Shown one piece after another: positions 44,511-53,447 of a stretch of DNA of 64,000 bases. The translations under genes were made by a program, and so were the position numbers. Below the pieces are notes generated by a model that saw only the letters and a list, made by a program, of their open reading frames with translations, was not told the origin of the DNA and did not search any database. Every line of letters begins with the position of its first letter. The first letter of the stretch is position 1. Source of the DNA: Schleiferia thermophila (GTDB taxonomy: Bacteria; Bacteroidota; Bacteroidia; Flavobacteriales; Schleiferiaceae); assembly GCF_003337435.1 (NCBI RefSeq), contig NZ_QPJS01000001.1, positions 760,513-824,512 on the forward strand, written 5' to 3'.

Positions 44511-45287
44511 CTACCACTTTGCTTCGGGATACATGCGCGGCAGATGTTGCATTTCTGCCAGTATATAACCTAAATACTCGGTATGTCGGCCTTGTTTACC
44601 TCCGCGTTGGTACCAGGTAGCATCGGGCACGTGCAGCGTGGCAATGTCCAGGATTTCTTCTACCTTACTTCTCCATGCGTCTTTAAGTTGCTCAGGGTGC
44701 ACACCAATGCCGTATTCGGCCATCTGGCAGTCAATTTCATCAGCCATAAAAAATTCACCGGTCCACATCCATAAATCCTCAAAGGATTTTTGAATTTTCT
44801 GATGACTCTCCTGGGTACCGTCCCCAAGCCTAATGACCCACTCTGCACTCCATTGCGCGTGATAGGTGATTTCTTTTATAGCTTTTTGAGCTATGGATTT
44901 AATCGTATCGTCTGCCGAAGAACAAAGCCTTCTGTAAAGAAAATAGTTATAGGTATCAAATAAAAACTGCCGTGCGAGTGTGTCACCCCAGTGGCCATTG
45001 GGAAGCTCTACAATCAGCAGATTATGAAAAGAATCTGCATCGCGGAAGAAAGGAAGGTCATCTTCCGTGTAATCAGGACCAAGTTGTTTGGCCGCATATT
45101 GATAGAGCATACGGGCATGTCCAAGCTGATCTAAGGCGATGTTGCTCAAAGCGATGTCGAGCTCCAGCTCCGGGCCGTGTCCGCACCATTCACTAAGTCG
45201 CTGACCTAATATCATGGCATTGTCAGCCAGTCTTAGGGTATATATCAGAAGAGGCGGGGCACCTTGAGTATGAATATTTTTTTTCAT
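44511..45287 (-). CDS. paaC: Phenylacetyl-CoA epoxidase subunit PaaC
   Basis: 258 residues, ferritin-like structural subunit of the PaaABCE monooxygenase that epoxidises phenylacetyl-CoA. PaaC supports the catalytic PaaA. LRLADNAMILGQRLSEWCGHGPELELDIALSNIALDQLGHAR is the conserved opening, and GDGTQESHQKIQ and DATWYQRGGKQGRHTEYLG near the end are family hallmarks. It follows paaB by 16 bp. No paaA, paaD or paaE is in the window, upstream or downstream. Confidence 0.93.
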   Translation of the reverse strand: MKKNIHTQGAPPLLIYTLRLADNAMILGQRLSEWCGHGPELELDIALSNIALDQLGHARMLYQYAAKQLGPDYTEDDLPFFRDADSFHNLLIVELPNGHWGDTLARQFLFDTYNYFLYRRLCSSADDTIKSIAQKAIKEITYHAQWSAEWVIRLGDGTQESHQKIQKSFEDLWMWTGEFFMADEIDCQMAEYGIGVHPEQLKDAWRSKVEEILDIATLHVPDATWYQRGGKQGRHTEYLGYILAEMQHLPRMYPEAKW

Positions 45288-45303
45288 GAAAGTAAATGCT
45301 AAA

Positions 45304-45591
45304 CTACATATGACCTACTTCGTCGGGAATATCGTAAAAAGTCGGATGACGATACACTTTATCGTCCGCTGGAGAAAAGAGAGGTTCCTTGGCATCAGGA
45401 GATGATGCGTGAATGTGGCGCGCCTCTACGACCCAGATACTTACTCCCTCACTTCGGCGGGTGTACACATCACGGGCATTGAGAAGGGCCGTCTGTGCAT
45501 CCGGAGCATGCAGGCTGCCTACATGCTTGTGGCTTAAGCCGTTTTTACTGCGAATAAACACCTCCCAAAGAGGCCATTGGTCTGTGGACAT
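45304..45591 (-). CDS. paaB: Phenylacetyl-CoA epoxidase subunit PaaB
   Basis: 95 residues from the ATG at 45591 (MSTDQWPLWEVFIRSKNGLSHKHVGSL). An ATG 21 bases upstream is possible, but the family starts near this one. LWEVFIRSKNGLSHKHVGSLHA and DVYTRRSEGVSIWVVEA are diagnostic. PaaB is a small bridging subunit of the epoxidase complex. Normally paaA lies directly upstream; here a 0.7-kb gene-free stretch does. Confidence 0.93.
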   Translation of the reverse strand: MSTDQWPLWEVFIRSKNGLSHKHVGSLHAPDAQTALLNARDVYTRRSEGVSIWVVEARHIHASSPDAKEPLFSPADDKVYRHPTFYDIPDEVGHM

Positions 45592-46275
45592 GCTTCTGCA
45601 ATTTGATTTCAAAAATACAATGGAAAGGACAACCCTGATTACCGCTTATGGAGTTTTACTTCAATATAATCTCAAACTGATGGTTTTGCTAATGTAAAAC
45701 TGGTTTGAAACCTGACATCTACTGACGTTTTTAAATACCTAAATTTGTTTTGCTAGGGTTAAAAATGTATATGTTTCTTATGAATTATATAAGGCATCAA
45801 AGAAATATGTACGCTCACATGATTTAAAAAAGTCAACAAGAAGGGAAGAAGAAGTTTTGACACAGAAATAATGAATTTTATGAATGACAGCGCCAATACA
45901 TTCGGGCTTACTGCATATCACTCTGAAAAGAGTTTTTTTATCGGTAAGTTTAATTATACGATACACAAAAATTTTAGAAAAACTACTTATTTATTTGTTT
46001 TTTGATGAATCCGGACAGAGGCTAGTTCAGATCGACAATATTCAATAAATTCTATTTGTTTAGAAAGCCTAAATGAAAATCGAATATTTTCGGTGATTAT
46101 GAATTTTAAATCCATAGCAAAAAATATACAGGTCATTACTTGCAGAAGGCTTTTTATGTATCAATTTCTAAATAAAGGGTTTCCAAAAGAGTTTAAAAAG
46201 CCTGACATAAGATATTTTGATTACAGTTCAGTGATTCTATTTGACAAATAGCAGGTTTCATTTATCCGAAACACT
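45592..46275. other. 0.7-kb stretch without an intact gene, possibly degenerate
   Basis: AT-rich, no long ORF on either strand. No PaaA-like sequence was found by eye. On the plus strand about 27 codons around 45960-46050 read ILEKLLIYLFFDESGQRLVQ before a stop; the FFDESGQ core is reminiscent of the start of DUF3800-type proteins, but the match is too short to trust. A later fragment in another frame (46165-46250) reads KGFPKEFKKPDIRYFDYSS. Most likely decayed coding sequence of an inserted gene. Confidence 0.4.
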
Positions 46276-49026
46276 TCAGGAGAGGGATTTTAAAAATCTC
46301 AATTTCTCTTCTTCAACCGACAGCATTTCTTCCAGTATTTGTCTGATATAGTTTTCGCAATTGACAATCGTGTTGGCATTGAAGCACTCATTTTTTTCTT
46401 CAGATAAAGGAACGGAGATGCCCTTGCTATTTCTTAGAAAATTAAGGGAAGCAGAAAAATAACTTTTACCCCTGAAATGCTCATTTTTCAACACCATTAT
46501 AAGGTAACTGAGCAGTTGTACCTCTTTTCCAGATTTGCTTCTTTTCTTTTCATTTTGGAGATTGTTCAGGTTTAGTTTTTGAACGTTTTGTTTTACAGAA
46601 CCTGTTTTGTAATCTATTATGCGGATTAAATTGTTTTCACTTTGAATTCGATCAATTTTTCCATAGAGTCGTACATATCCATTTATCGATGGAATACTGA
46701 TTTGACAAGAGAACTGCTCTTCCAGATGCAATATTACAATTTCATTTTTATTATTTTGAACCGTTTCTAAATCCAGCTGAATTTGATTTTTAATCATTTG
46801 CAGTATAATCTTACTGGCTAGGAAATTTTTGCCCTTGTTCCAATCCATAAAACCATACTTCTCCTCAAGGCATGATTGAAGTACTGCTTCAGCATTGCCC
46901 ATCATATTTTTTAAGACATTTTGAGTAAGTATTTGATTGAGATATGGTGAATAGAGTTTTTGCAGGGTTTCGTGCACTATGTTCCCTGTTATTTTTACAT
47001 TGGCATCCTCTTCAATTTCTTCATATTCCCTCAATTCAAGTAGGTAAGAAGTATAAAAACTTTCAGGTCTTTCCAGGTAATTTGCCAAATGAGATGGGGT
47101 AATGCCTTTTTCAAATAATTTTTGTTTTAATTCTTTGATAAAGAATTCATCTTTTTCAATGATAAAAATGCCCGGATGAGGTGTGGTTCTAATGAATTGG
47201 TTATGGTTTTCTTCGCTAAATTGAATGTTTTTGTTTTTCTCGCACAATTCCCATTGAATTTGATAGATAAATCTGGACGGAGTCCCTTCTTCACTACCAG
47301 ATGCCGGGCTATAGGACAGAAGATGGATTTCCTCAGCTCTTTGTAGCAGTCTGTAGTAATGATAGGATTTGATTGCTTGCTGGTATCTGAATTCCGGTAG
47401 TTCATATGCTACAGCTATGTCATAAGGAATAATTGACTGATAACTTGGGCTTCCTGGTATTATATCATCGTTTGCTGAAAGTAGGATTACATGTTGAAAG
47501 TCTAATAGCCTGGTCTCGAGCATACCCATGATTTGGATCCCCTCCAAAGGTTCACCCAATAGATTGATTCCATATGGTTCAGCTGCTTCTTCCATCAGAT
47601 ACAAAACTTCTTTATTGCTAAGCGATTCGGTCTGAAAAGCATTGAGTGTTTCATTGAGCTCTTGCAGAAATTTTCTGATTAGGGAGATTTGTTCGGCTTC
47701 GAAGATGTGTAAGTTGCTGAGATGGTGAAAAGCTTGTTCAAAAATTTCAAGAGCTATGTTAAGAATGTCTGAGGGACGCATGAGGTCTTTAAACAACTCC
47801 TTGGTATTAGGCAAAAGCACACTGTTTAAAGCATGTGCTTCTATGAAAATCCGGTTTTCCTGATTGATTTTTTCCAGAAATTGACTGATGGAAGTGTTGC
47901 AGAATATGAGCTGAGCGACACCGTCAGTTAATATGCTCTGCAGGTGTCGGAAGTAATATTTTCCTCCATTTTGAGCTGCAAAGTCAGTAGCTCTTAGAAA
48001 TTTCATCAGCCATTGGAATACCGGGGCCTTTATCAGGGGAATGTTCATGGTGACATTGATACCAGAGTCTACTGATGGCAGGTGATGCAAGAGGGGGAAG
48101 AGCATACTTTCGTCAGGCAGGACGATAGCCACTTCTCTGAAGTCTTCAATTTTTCGCTCTTTAAGTCGCTGGACAATTTGGGCTACTATGTCGACTTGGT
48201 GGGTTTTTCCACTTATCCGATGGTGAGTGATTTTTTTGCTGGTTTTTAGTAAATGATCCGTCAGGATGGATTTTTCGGACAGCAATCGTTTGTTTACAAG
48301 TAGATTATAAAATCTTCCGGCTTCGTGATTTGCTGTCTCAGTGGTATAATATGTATCGAAATCGCTTATTAATTCGGCTTTATTTTGATCGACCAGGGTT
48401 TTGATTACTTTGTATTCGCTTTTTGTAAGAGCATTAAACCCAATAAAATAAATTTTTTCTTCAGCGCTAGTATAAGTGTCTATCAGTTCGGCGGCTTTCC
48501 GGTATACCATGCCTCTGGTGGCCAGATTGGACGATTGTAGTCTGTTTTTAAATTCTTCGTACAGGGCTGGTAATGAGTTGTAAAATTCTTCAAAAATTTG
48601 TTCTAAATGGCCTTTATGTCTGTTTGGCTCCCAGTATTCGAGGGACTTTGCTCGGGCAGTATTTGTCAAGATGCTTTTGGGGTTTATGAGTTGTTGGTCG
48701 ATTGCATCAAAATCTCTTACTACCTGAGGCCCCCAGGAGAGAAAGTCAGTCAGATTTTTACATCGCTGATGTAAGCATTTTTTACCAACCTGAAAAAGCT
48801 CTGCATACAGGCGAACAGGAGAAGCCACTTCAAGCGCTGCTACCTTGCTCATCCATTGGTCCATGGTCATAATGTGCGGTGCTATAGTGGGATTTTCGGA
48901 TTTTTCAGCAAGGTTGCGGAGGAGATAGACACGAGCCCTTTGTGTCGGAACTACGATCAGAAGGTTAATGAGTTTCCCATTGTGTTCACTGACTAATGTA
49001 TCGGCTATGTATTCCAGGAATTTCAT
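46276..49026 (-). CDS. AddB-like PD-(D/E)XK nuclease
   Basis: 916 residues. The N-terminal part resembles an inactivated UvrD-like helicase (LLIVVPTQRARVYLLRNLAE at the place of the Walker A, no GKT). The C-terminal about 280 residues are a RecB-type nuclease domain with GNIVHETLQKLYSPY (His), the catalytic YGKIDRI (Asp) and RIIDYKTGS (Asp-x-Lys). AddB/RexB proteins pair with the AddA helicase-nuclease in double-strand break resection; no addA is adjacent. The four Cys of AddB's Fe-S cluster are not evident. It starts 3 bp after the aldo/keto reductase gene. Confidence 0.88.
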   Translation of the reverse strand: MKFLEYIADTLVSEHNGKLINLLIVVPTQRARVYLLRNLAEKSENPTIAPHIMTMDQWMSKVAALEVASPVRLYAELFQVGKKCLHQRCKNLTDFLSWGPQVVRDFDAIDQQLINPKSILTNTARAKSLEYWEPNRHKGHLEQIFEEFYNSLPALYEEFKNRLQSSNLATRGMVYRKAAELIDTYTSAEEKIYFIGFNALTKSEYKVIKTLVDQNKAELISDFDTYYTTETANHEAGRFYNLLVNKRLLSEKSILTDHLLKTSKKITHHRISGKTHQVDIVAQIVQRLKERKIEDFREVAIVLPDESMLFPLLHHLPSVDSGINVTMNIPLIKAPVFQWLMKFLRATDFAAQNGGKYYFRHLQSILTDGVAQLIFCNTSISQFLEKINQENRIFIEAHALNSVLLPNTKELFKDLMRPSDILNIALEIFEQAFHHLSNLHIFEAEQISLIRKFLQELNETLNAFQTESLSNKEVLYLMEEAAEPYGINLLGEPLEGIQIMGMLETRLLDFQHVILLSANDDIIPGSPSYQSIIPYDIAVAYELPEFRYQQAIKSYHYYRLLQRAEEIHLLSYSPASGSEEGTPSRFIYQIQWELCEKNKNIQFSEENHNQFIRTTPHPGIFIIEKDEFFIKELKQKLFEKGITPSHLANYLERPESFYTSYLLELREYEEIEEDANVKITGNIVHETLQKLYSPYLNQILTQNVLKNMMGNAEAVLQSCLEEKYGFMDWNKGKNFLASKIILQMIKNQIQLDLETVQNNKNEIVILHLEEQFSCQISIPSINGYVRLYGKIDRIQSENNLIRIIDYKTGSVKQNVQKLNLNNLQNEKKRSKSGKEVQLLSYLIMVLKNEHFRGKSYFSASLNFLRNSKGISVPLSEEKNECFNANTIVNCENYIRQILEEMLSVEEEKLRFLKSLS

Positions 49027-49029
49027 AAG

Positions 49030-50013
49030 TTAGAACATCGGCTGTATTGGTTTGTTTTTCAGTATGTTTTCAATTTTTTCCATCACTTCTTCGGTGAGCA
49101 AGGGGACTACATCCGGAGCTTTCAGATTGTGCTTGAGTTGTTCTGGTTTACTGGCTCCGAGTAGTACTGTACTTACATTTGGGTTTTTAAGGCACCATGC
49201 AATAGCCATCCGAGTGAGGTCGGTACCTATTTCTCGTGCCAGGTTGAGCAGTTCAGATACTTTTGTTAGATTTTCTTCCACCAGATTACGTTCGGCCAGC
49301 CAGTTGAGCTCTGCTCTTTTAAGGCGATAGTTTTCCTTTATGCCGTTGTTGTATTTACCAGTCAGCAGTCCACTAGCCAGAGGCGACCAGGTCGTCAGGC
49401 CGAGGCCCACGGTTTTGTAGATTTGAGAAAATTCCACTTCTACTTTCTGCCGGTGCAGCATATTGTACTGGGGCTGCTCCACTACAGGTCCTATCAGATT
49501 GTGGCGGGCTGCAATCATATGTGCTTCCATTATTTCCTGAGCACTCCATTCAGAGGTTCCCCAGTAGAGAATTTTACCGGCCATGAAGAGCTGATGCATC
49601 GACCAAACGGTTTCTTCAATAGGAGTAGACTTATCTGGCCTGTGACAGAAGTAAATATCCAGGTAGTCTACTTGCAATCTTCTAAGAGCATCGTCACAGG
49701 CTTCTCTTATGTGCTTGCGATGTAACCCGCGCTGTGTGGGTAATTTTCCTCCTGAACCAAAGAAAACTTTGCTGGAAATAGCATAGCTGTCGCGACTCCA
49801 TCCGACCTCTTTCAATATGCTTCCCATTACTTCTTCCGAACGGCCATTGGCATATATTTCGGCATTGTCAAAAAAATTGATGCCACTTTCGTAGGCAATT
49901 ACCATCAGCTCTTTTGCTGTTTCATAGCTGATTTGATTTCCGAAAGTTATCCAGGTGCCAAAAGAGAGTTGACTAACAGGCAAACCAGCTTTTCCTAGTT
50001 TTCTGTATTCCAT
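49030..50013 (-). CDS. Aldo/keto reductase (Kv-beta-like)
   Basis: 327-residue TIM-barrel NADPH oxidoreductase. The tetrad is visible: Asp and Tyr in [19 protein letters not shown], Lys in ISSKVFFG and His in DIYFCHRPD. The C-terminal [16 protein letters not shown] binds the cofactor. [25 protein letters not shown] is typical of the voltage-gated potassium channel beta-subunit subfamily. Substrate unknown; likely carbonyl detoxification. It is transcribed ahead of the AddB-like gene. Confidence 0.93.
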   Translation of the reverse strand: MEYRKLGKAGLPVSQLSFGTWITFGNQISYETAKELMVIAYESGINFFDNAEIYANGRSEEVMGSILKEVGWSRDSYAISSKVFFGSGGKLPTQRGLHRKHIREACDDALRRLQVDYLDIYFCHRPDKSTPIEETVWSMHQLFMAGKILYWGTSEWSAQEIMEAHMIAARHNLIGPVVEQPQYNMLHRQKVEVEFSQIYKTVGLGLTTWSPLASGLLTGKYNNGIKENYRLKRAELNWLAERNLVEENLTKVSELLNLAREIGTDLTRMAIAWCLKNPNVSTVLLGASKPEQLKHNLKAPDVVPLLTEEVMEKIENILKNKPIQPMF

Positions 50014-50080
50014 ATCGCGTGATTAAAATAAATTTATCCAAAAATAACCAACGCAAAAACTCTTACACGGAAATGTCAAT

Positions 50081-50113
50081 AAAAAAACCGTCGCTATATG
50101 CAGCAACGGTTTT
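50081..50113 (-). terminator. Terminator of the TonB-receptor operon
   Basis: AAAACCGTCGCT and AGCAACGGTTTT pair over 12 positions with one mismatch around a short loop. Leftwards the stem is followed by a T run (A7 from 50081). It lies about 20 bp after the receptor's stop at 50134. Confidence 0.75.
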
Positions 50114-50133
50114 CTTTTTAAGGTTGACGGGGT

Positions 50134-52365
50134 TTATTGGATCAACGACATATTTAATCCCAGGTACACCATTCGCCCAAAAATCGGGCCCCAAATCAAT
50201 GTAGCGTCGAAAGCAGGATTTGATGGGTCGCCAAAGGAGATGATGGGATCCGTTTGTTGGAGATTCAACAGATTTTCAACTCCGAGATAGATATCTCCAT
50301 TTTTAAAGGTATATTTTACCTGGCCGTGAACCAGCCAAAAATTTGGAGATCTATCGTTTTTTTGAAATTGAGGTCCTTTTTCAGCTGTCTGTGGGATTCG
50401 TACTGATGCATACCGATTGATAGTAAGGTCAAAGTGCCAGTTACCTCTGGTGGCATAAGCTGCATTGAAAAACCACCGCTCGGGTGATATAAAAGGAGTT
50501 TCGATCCTTTGATCAGCAAATTGGGTATAGACCCATTGACGTTTGTATGCCAGTCGGGTTTCCAGTCTTTTGATAGGCAAGTAGTCGGCTTGTATCAACA
50601 GCTGATTCGAACTTGAACCTCTTGTGAAATATGCATGATATTCCAGGGCGTGCTTGTCGAAATCTGGAATCAATTGATTGTAGAAATACGTATGCTGATA
50701 ATCGGCCAGGATGGAAAACGGCATGTAATTAACTGTAAAATCCTGCTGAAGACTAAAACCTGTATTCAGTGCTATTTCCTGCTGCAGTTGGTCGGTGATG
50801 TAAACTGCTCTGTTTGACATAAGGGCCTGGGAGCTTTCGAGAGTGATTACAGGAGTTCGTCTTCCCGTACCGATTTGTGCCCTTAGGGTAGTTTTTTCAG
50901 CTGGTGAATATTTTAGATGGAGTCTGGGTGTAGCAAAAAATCCGAAAAGATTGGAATGATCCAGACGTAAGCCACCTACTATGGCAACTTCTTCGGTAGG
51001 TTTCCAGGTAACCTCAGCAAATGGGCCAGTAGATATTTCTACCCGTCCGTCAGGTTTTATGACGGACGTAGTGTCGGTAATGTATCCGTTGATTTTGTCC
51101 AACTGAAAGGTTATGCCTGATTTAAAGGTCAAGTCCGAACCATCACTTCCATAACTGTAAATAAGGTTTTGATGCAAAGACCATTGCTGAGCATCGAGTG
51201 CCCTGCGGCCAAAAGTCCCACTGCTTTCATGATTGTGAAAGCTTATTATATAGCCCACTGATGAGGGTGTCTCTGTGTCAAAAATGAAGGCATTTTTGGT
51301 AAATAGTTCCCAGCGTTTGTTTATGGCCCGGTATTCCCATCCTGGCTGATGAATGGGTGAGGGATCAAAAGGGACATCCATGGTACCACCAGACCTTTTG
51401 TCATTTACAAACCTGATACCGGCTTGACCTTCAAAATTCCTTTCATTTGAATATTTCCATTTATTTTGAAGGTTTACCTGTTGGCCAATTGGCATATCCA
51501 TAAATTGGTCACCGTTCATATCCCAGGCCACAGGATTTGCATTCAGGTGAATGAGCGTATGCTGGGAGACAAAATCATTGACCAATCCACTTTGTAGTGC
51601 ATTGATTTCCAAACGCAAAGCATTGTTGATGTACGAGTTGATTGCCAACATAGGAGCTGATTCCGGTTTAGTCAATTCTACATTGATATGCCCGGACATA
51701 CTCTCATATCCGTTGACCACACTGCCGATTCCTTTGGTCAATTGGATGCTTTCTATCCATGGTCCGGGAATGGAGGAAAGGGCCATTTGTTGGTTTAAAC
51801 CTCTGCCAAAGGGAACATTTTCGATCTGAAGCATGGAGTATTTACCAGACAGACCGAGAAGCTCAATTTGCCGCATACCACTAATAGCATCCGTAAAACT
51901 GGATTCCACAAGTGGATTGGTTTCAAAACTTTCAGAAAGATTGCAGCATGCAGCCTTGCCCAACTCCTTTTTGCCAATGTTTTGTGTGAGCAATATGTGC
52001 TTATGGCTGATTTCGATTCCTTTGATTACTTCGCGGATTTCAACCTCCTGAAGCAGGTTGCCCGGATATAAGATTATGGAGTCAATCTCCCTGACTCCGG
52101 GAGCGATGTACATTTCCACTCTTTTAAATCCGACGAAACTGACAACGAGTGTGTCTGGTTTTATCGGCTTTTTAATATTAAAGATACCATTGTCATCAGT
52201 TATGGTCCCGGTTTTTTCCATTTTCCAGAATACATTGGCATAGGGCAATGGCAAAATAGTTCCTTGTTCATTGCTGTACACCCTACCAGTGATCGTCTGA
52301 GCTGTGATCAGACCACTGCTCATTATGGAGATAAAAATTCCCCACAGCACAAAATTCCACCTCAT
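50134..52365 (-). CDS. TonB-dependent outer-membrane receptor, metal-linked
   Basis: 743 residues: signal peptide (1-22), a carboxypeptidase regulatory-like domain (about 24-105, TITGRVYSNEQGT), a plug domain (about 115-235) and a 22-strand barrel ending in LGLNMSLIQ. The plug has an unusual Cys pair in GKAACCNLSESFETNPLV, and GLSGKYSMLQIENVPFG follows. This type commonly lies next to HMA-domain genes, as here (17 bp upstream), suggesting import of a metal or metal chelate such as copper. No SusD partner is present, so it is not a glycan receptor. Confidence 0.9.
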   Translation of the reverse strand: MRWNFVLWGIFISIMSSGLITAQTITGRVYSNEQGTILPLPYANVFWKMEKTGTITDDNGIFNIKKPIKPDTLVVSFVGFKRVEMYIAPGVREIDSIILYPGNLLQEVEIREVIKGIEISHKHILLTQNIGKKELGKAACCNLSESFETNPLVESSFTDAISGMRQIELLGLSGKYSMLQIENVPFGRGLNQQMALSSIPGPWIESIQLTKGIGSVVNGYESMSGHINVELTKPESAPMLAINSYINNALRLEINALQSGLVNDFVSQHTLIHLNANPVAWDMNGDQFMDMPIGQQVNLQNKWKYSNERNFEGQAGIRFVNDKRSGGTMDVPFDPSPIHQPGWEYRAINKRWELFTKNAFIFDTETPSSVGYIISFHNHESSGTFGRRALDAQQWSLHQNLIYSYGSDGSDLTFKSGITFQLDKINGYITDTTSVIKPDGRVEISTGPFAEVTWKPTEEVAIVGGLRLDHSNLFGFFATPRLHLKYSPAEKTTLRAQIGTGRRTPVITLESSQALMSNRAVYITDQLQQEIALNTGFSLQQDFTVNYMPFSILADYQHTYFYNQLIPDFDKHALEYHAYFTRGSSSNQLLIQADYLPIKRLETRLAYKRQWVYTQFADQRIETPFISPERWFFNAAYATRGNWHFDLTINRYASVRIPQTAEKGPQFQKNDRSPNFWLVHGQVKYTFKNGDIYLGVENLLNLQQTDPIISFGDPSNPAFDATLIWGPIFGRMVYLGLNMSLIQ

Positions 52366-52382
52366 TGTCTTTCGTTTTTTCG

Positions 52383-52727
52383 TTACTCTTTGCGATGGAT
52401 GTTGTTTGTATCCCTATAATTGCAACAGGGTGCCAATGAGTAATAGATTTCATCGGGCGCCTTTGACTTTTCAGTATCATGCCCTGCCTGATTGATCAGA
52501 TAGTGGATGCTGTCCAGAGTGATTTCAGCAGGCCTGTATACAACTCTTAGATGCTTTGTCTTTTTATTCCATTCTGCATAGAGTATACCAGGTACGTCCA
52601 GTGCTTTTTCAATGCGGTTTTTGCACATATTGCACACTCCATCCACGACTATGGTACTTTCTGTTTTTTTCTGAGCGGATACAAGTTGGGAAATTATAAG
52701 TAAAAAAACTACGGCTATATGTTTCAT
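52383..52727 (-). CDS. Exported heavy-metal-associated (HMA) domain protein
   Basis: 114 residues with a signal peptide (1-18, ending VSAQ). The HMA motif VVDGVCNMCKNRIEKAL has CxxC (CNMC) for soft-metal binding, and the fold continues through LRVVYRPAEITLDSIHYLINQAGHDTE. The C-terminal YYSLAPCCNYR adds a CC pair. It is likely a periplasmic copper or other thiophilic-metal carrier delivering to or from the TonB receptor encoded just downstream. Confidence 0.92.
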   Translation of the reverse strand: MKHIAVVFLLIISQLVSAQKKTESTIVVDGVCNMCKNRIEKALDVPGILYAEWNKKTKHLRVVYRPAEITLDSIHYLINQAGHDTEKSKAPDEIYYSLAPCCNYRDTNNIHRKE

Positions 52728-52807
52728 TTTAATTTAATATTATTTGTTGAACAAAAAATTAGTTGTCAATTTTTTAAAACAAAAAAATCAGAGATATCTT
52801 ACAAATA

Positions 52808-53242
52808 TTAGCCGTAGTAAGTCAACCGATGAAACAGAACGAAAAGAGGTACTTTGCCAAGTGGAATCTGATACGCTATAACTTTTGCTTCAGAAGTAGT
52901 ATTCTTGTTGTATTTGGTGAAAGAACCAGCGAATTCGGGACTTGTAAAAAAATTGATATTTGAGAGCTTCTCCAGAATCAGCGTCTGGTGAGCTGATGCG
53001 AGGGAAACTATTTCTGTAACACAACAGGATTCTTTTTCACATGTATCGGTATCCGATGGAACTTCATGGCAATCAAGGGGACCTGAATCCTCTGGAGTAC
53101 AACACCCGTCAGCTGGCTGAAACAATGAGATATCGGTAATCTCACCCATGCATACGTGCACAGAAAAGTGTACTCCACTGCCGGAAAGCAGAAGGAAAAA
53201 CACCATTAACTGTGCGGTAAGCTTATGCAGCAAGCTTTTCAT
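52808..53242 (-). CDS. HYC_CC_PP-family Cys-rich exported protein
   Basis: 144 residues: signal peptide (about 1-25), then SGVHFSVHVCMGEITDISLFQP, a cluster of Cys (DGCCTPEDS, DCHEV, DTCEKESCCV) and a C-terminal PLGKVPLFVLFHRLTYYG. The HVC-CC-PP order fits the HYC_CC_PP family, small exported proteins found beside HMA and TonB genes in Bacteroidota. Probably metal-binding in the periplasm; biochemical role unknown. It lies 80 bp upstream of the HMA gene with the same direction. Confidence 0.88.
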   Translation of the reverse strand: MKSLLHKLTAQLMVFFLLLSGSGVHFSVHVCMGEITDISLFQPADGCCTPEDSGPLDCHEVPSDTDTCEKESCCVTEIVSLASAHQTLILEKLSNINFFTSPEFAGSFTKYNKNTTSEAKVIAYQIPLGKVPLFVLFHRLTYYG

Positions 53243-53247
53243 GAATA

Positions 53248-53255
53248 CAAATTTA
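53248..53255 (-). promoter_or_regulatory. Putative -7 element of the metal module
   Basis: TAAATTTG on the minus strand, exact to TAnnTTTG, ends 5 bp before the HYC_CC_PP start codon at 53242, implying a nearly leaderless transcript. No clear -33 element. Confidence 0.35.
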
Positions 53256-53447
53256 CAACATTTGAAATTAAATGAATTGTCTCCTGCATCACAATGCGCT
53301 TTTTAAAAAGATGTGCAGTGCGACTAAGAAGAGCAGTTGCTTCTGAAGTAAAAATTACAACTGAAAATAAACTTCCCAGATTTAAACATTTACAAACATC
53401 GATTAAGTAGGATGCATTTACCTTTACCGCGATTTAAAAAAAATCGT

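Noticed and set aside
45613-46275. paaA pseudogene upstream of paaB
   Set aside because: No PaaA-like motif was recognised in any frame by eye; what fragments there are resemble nothing definite.
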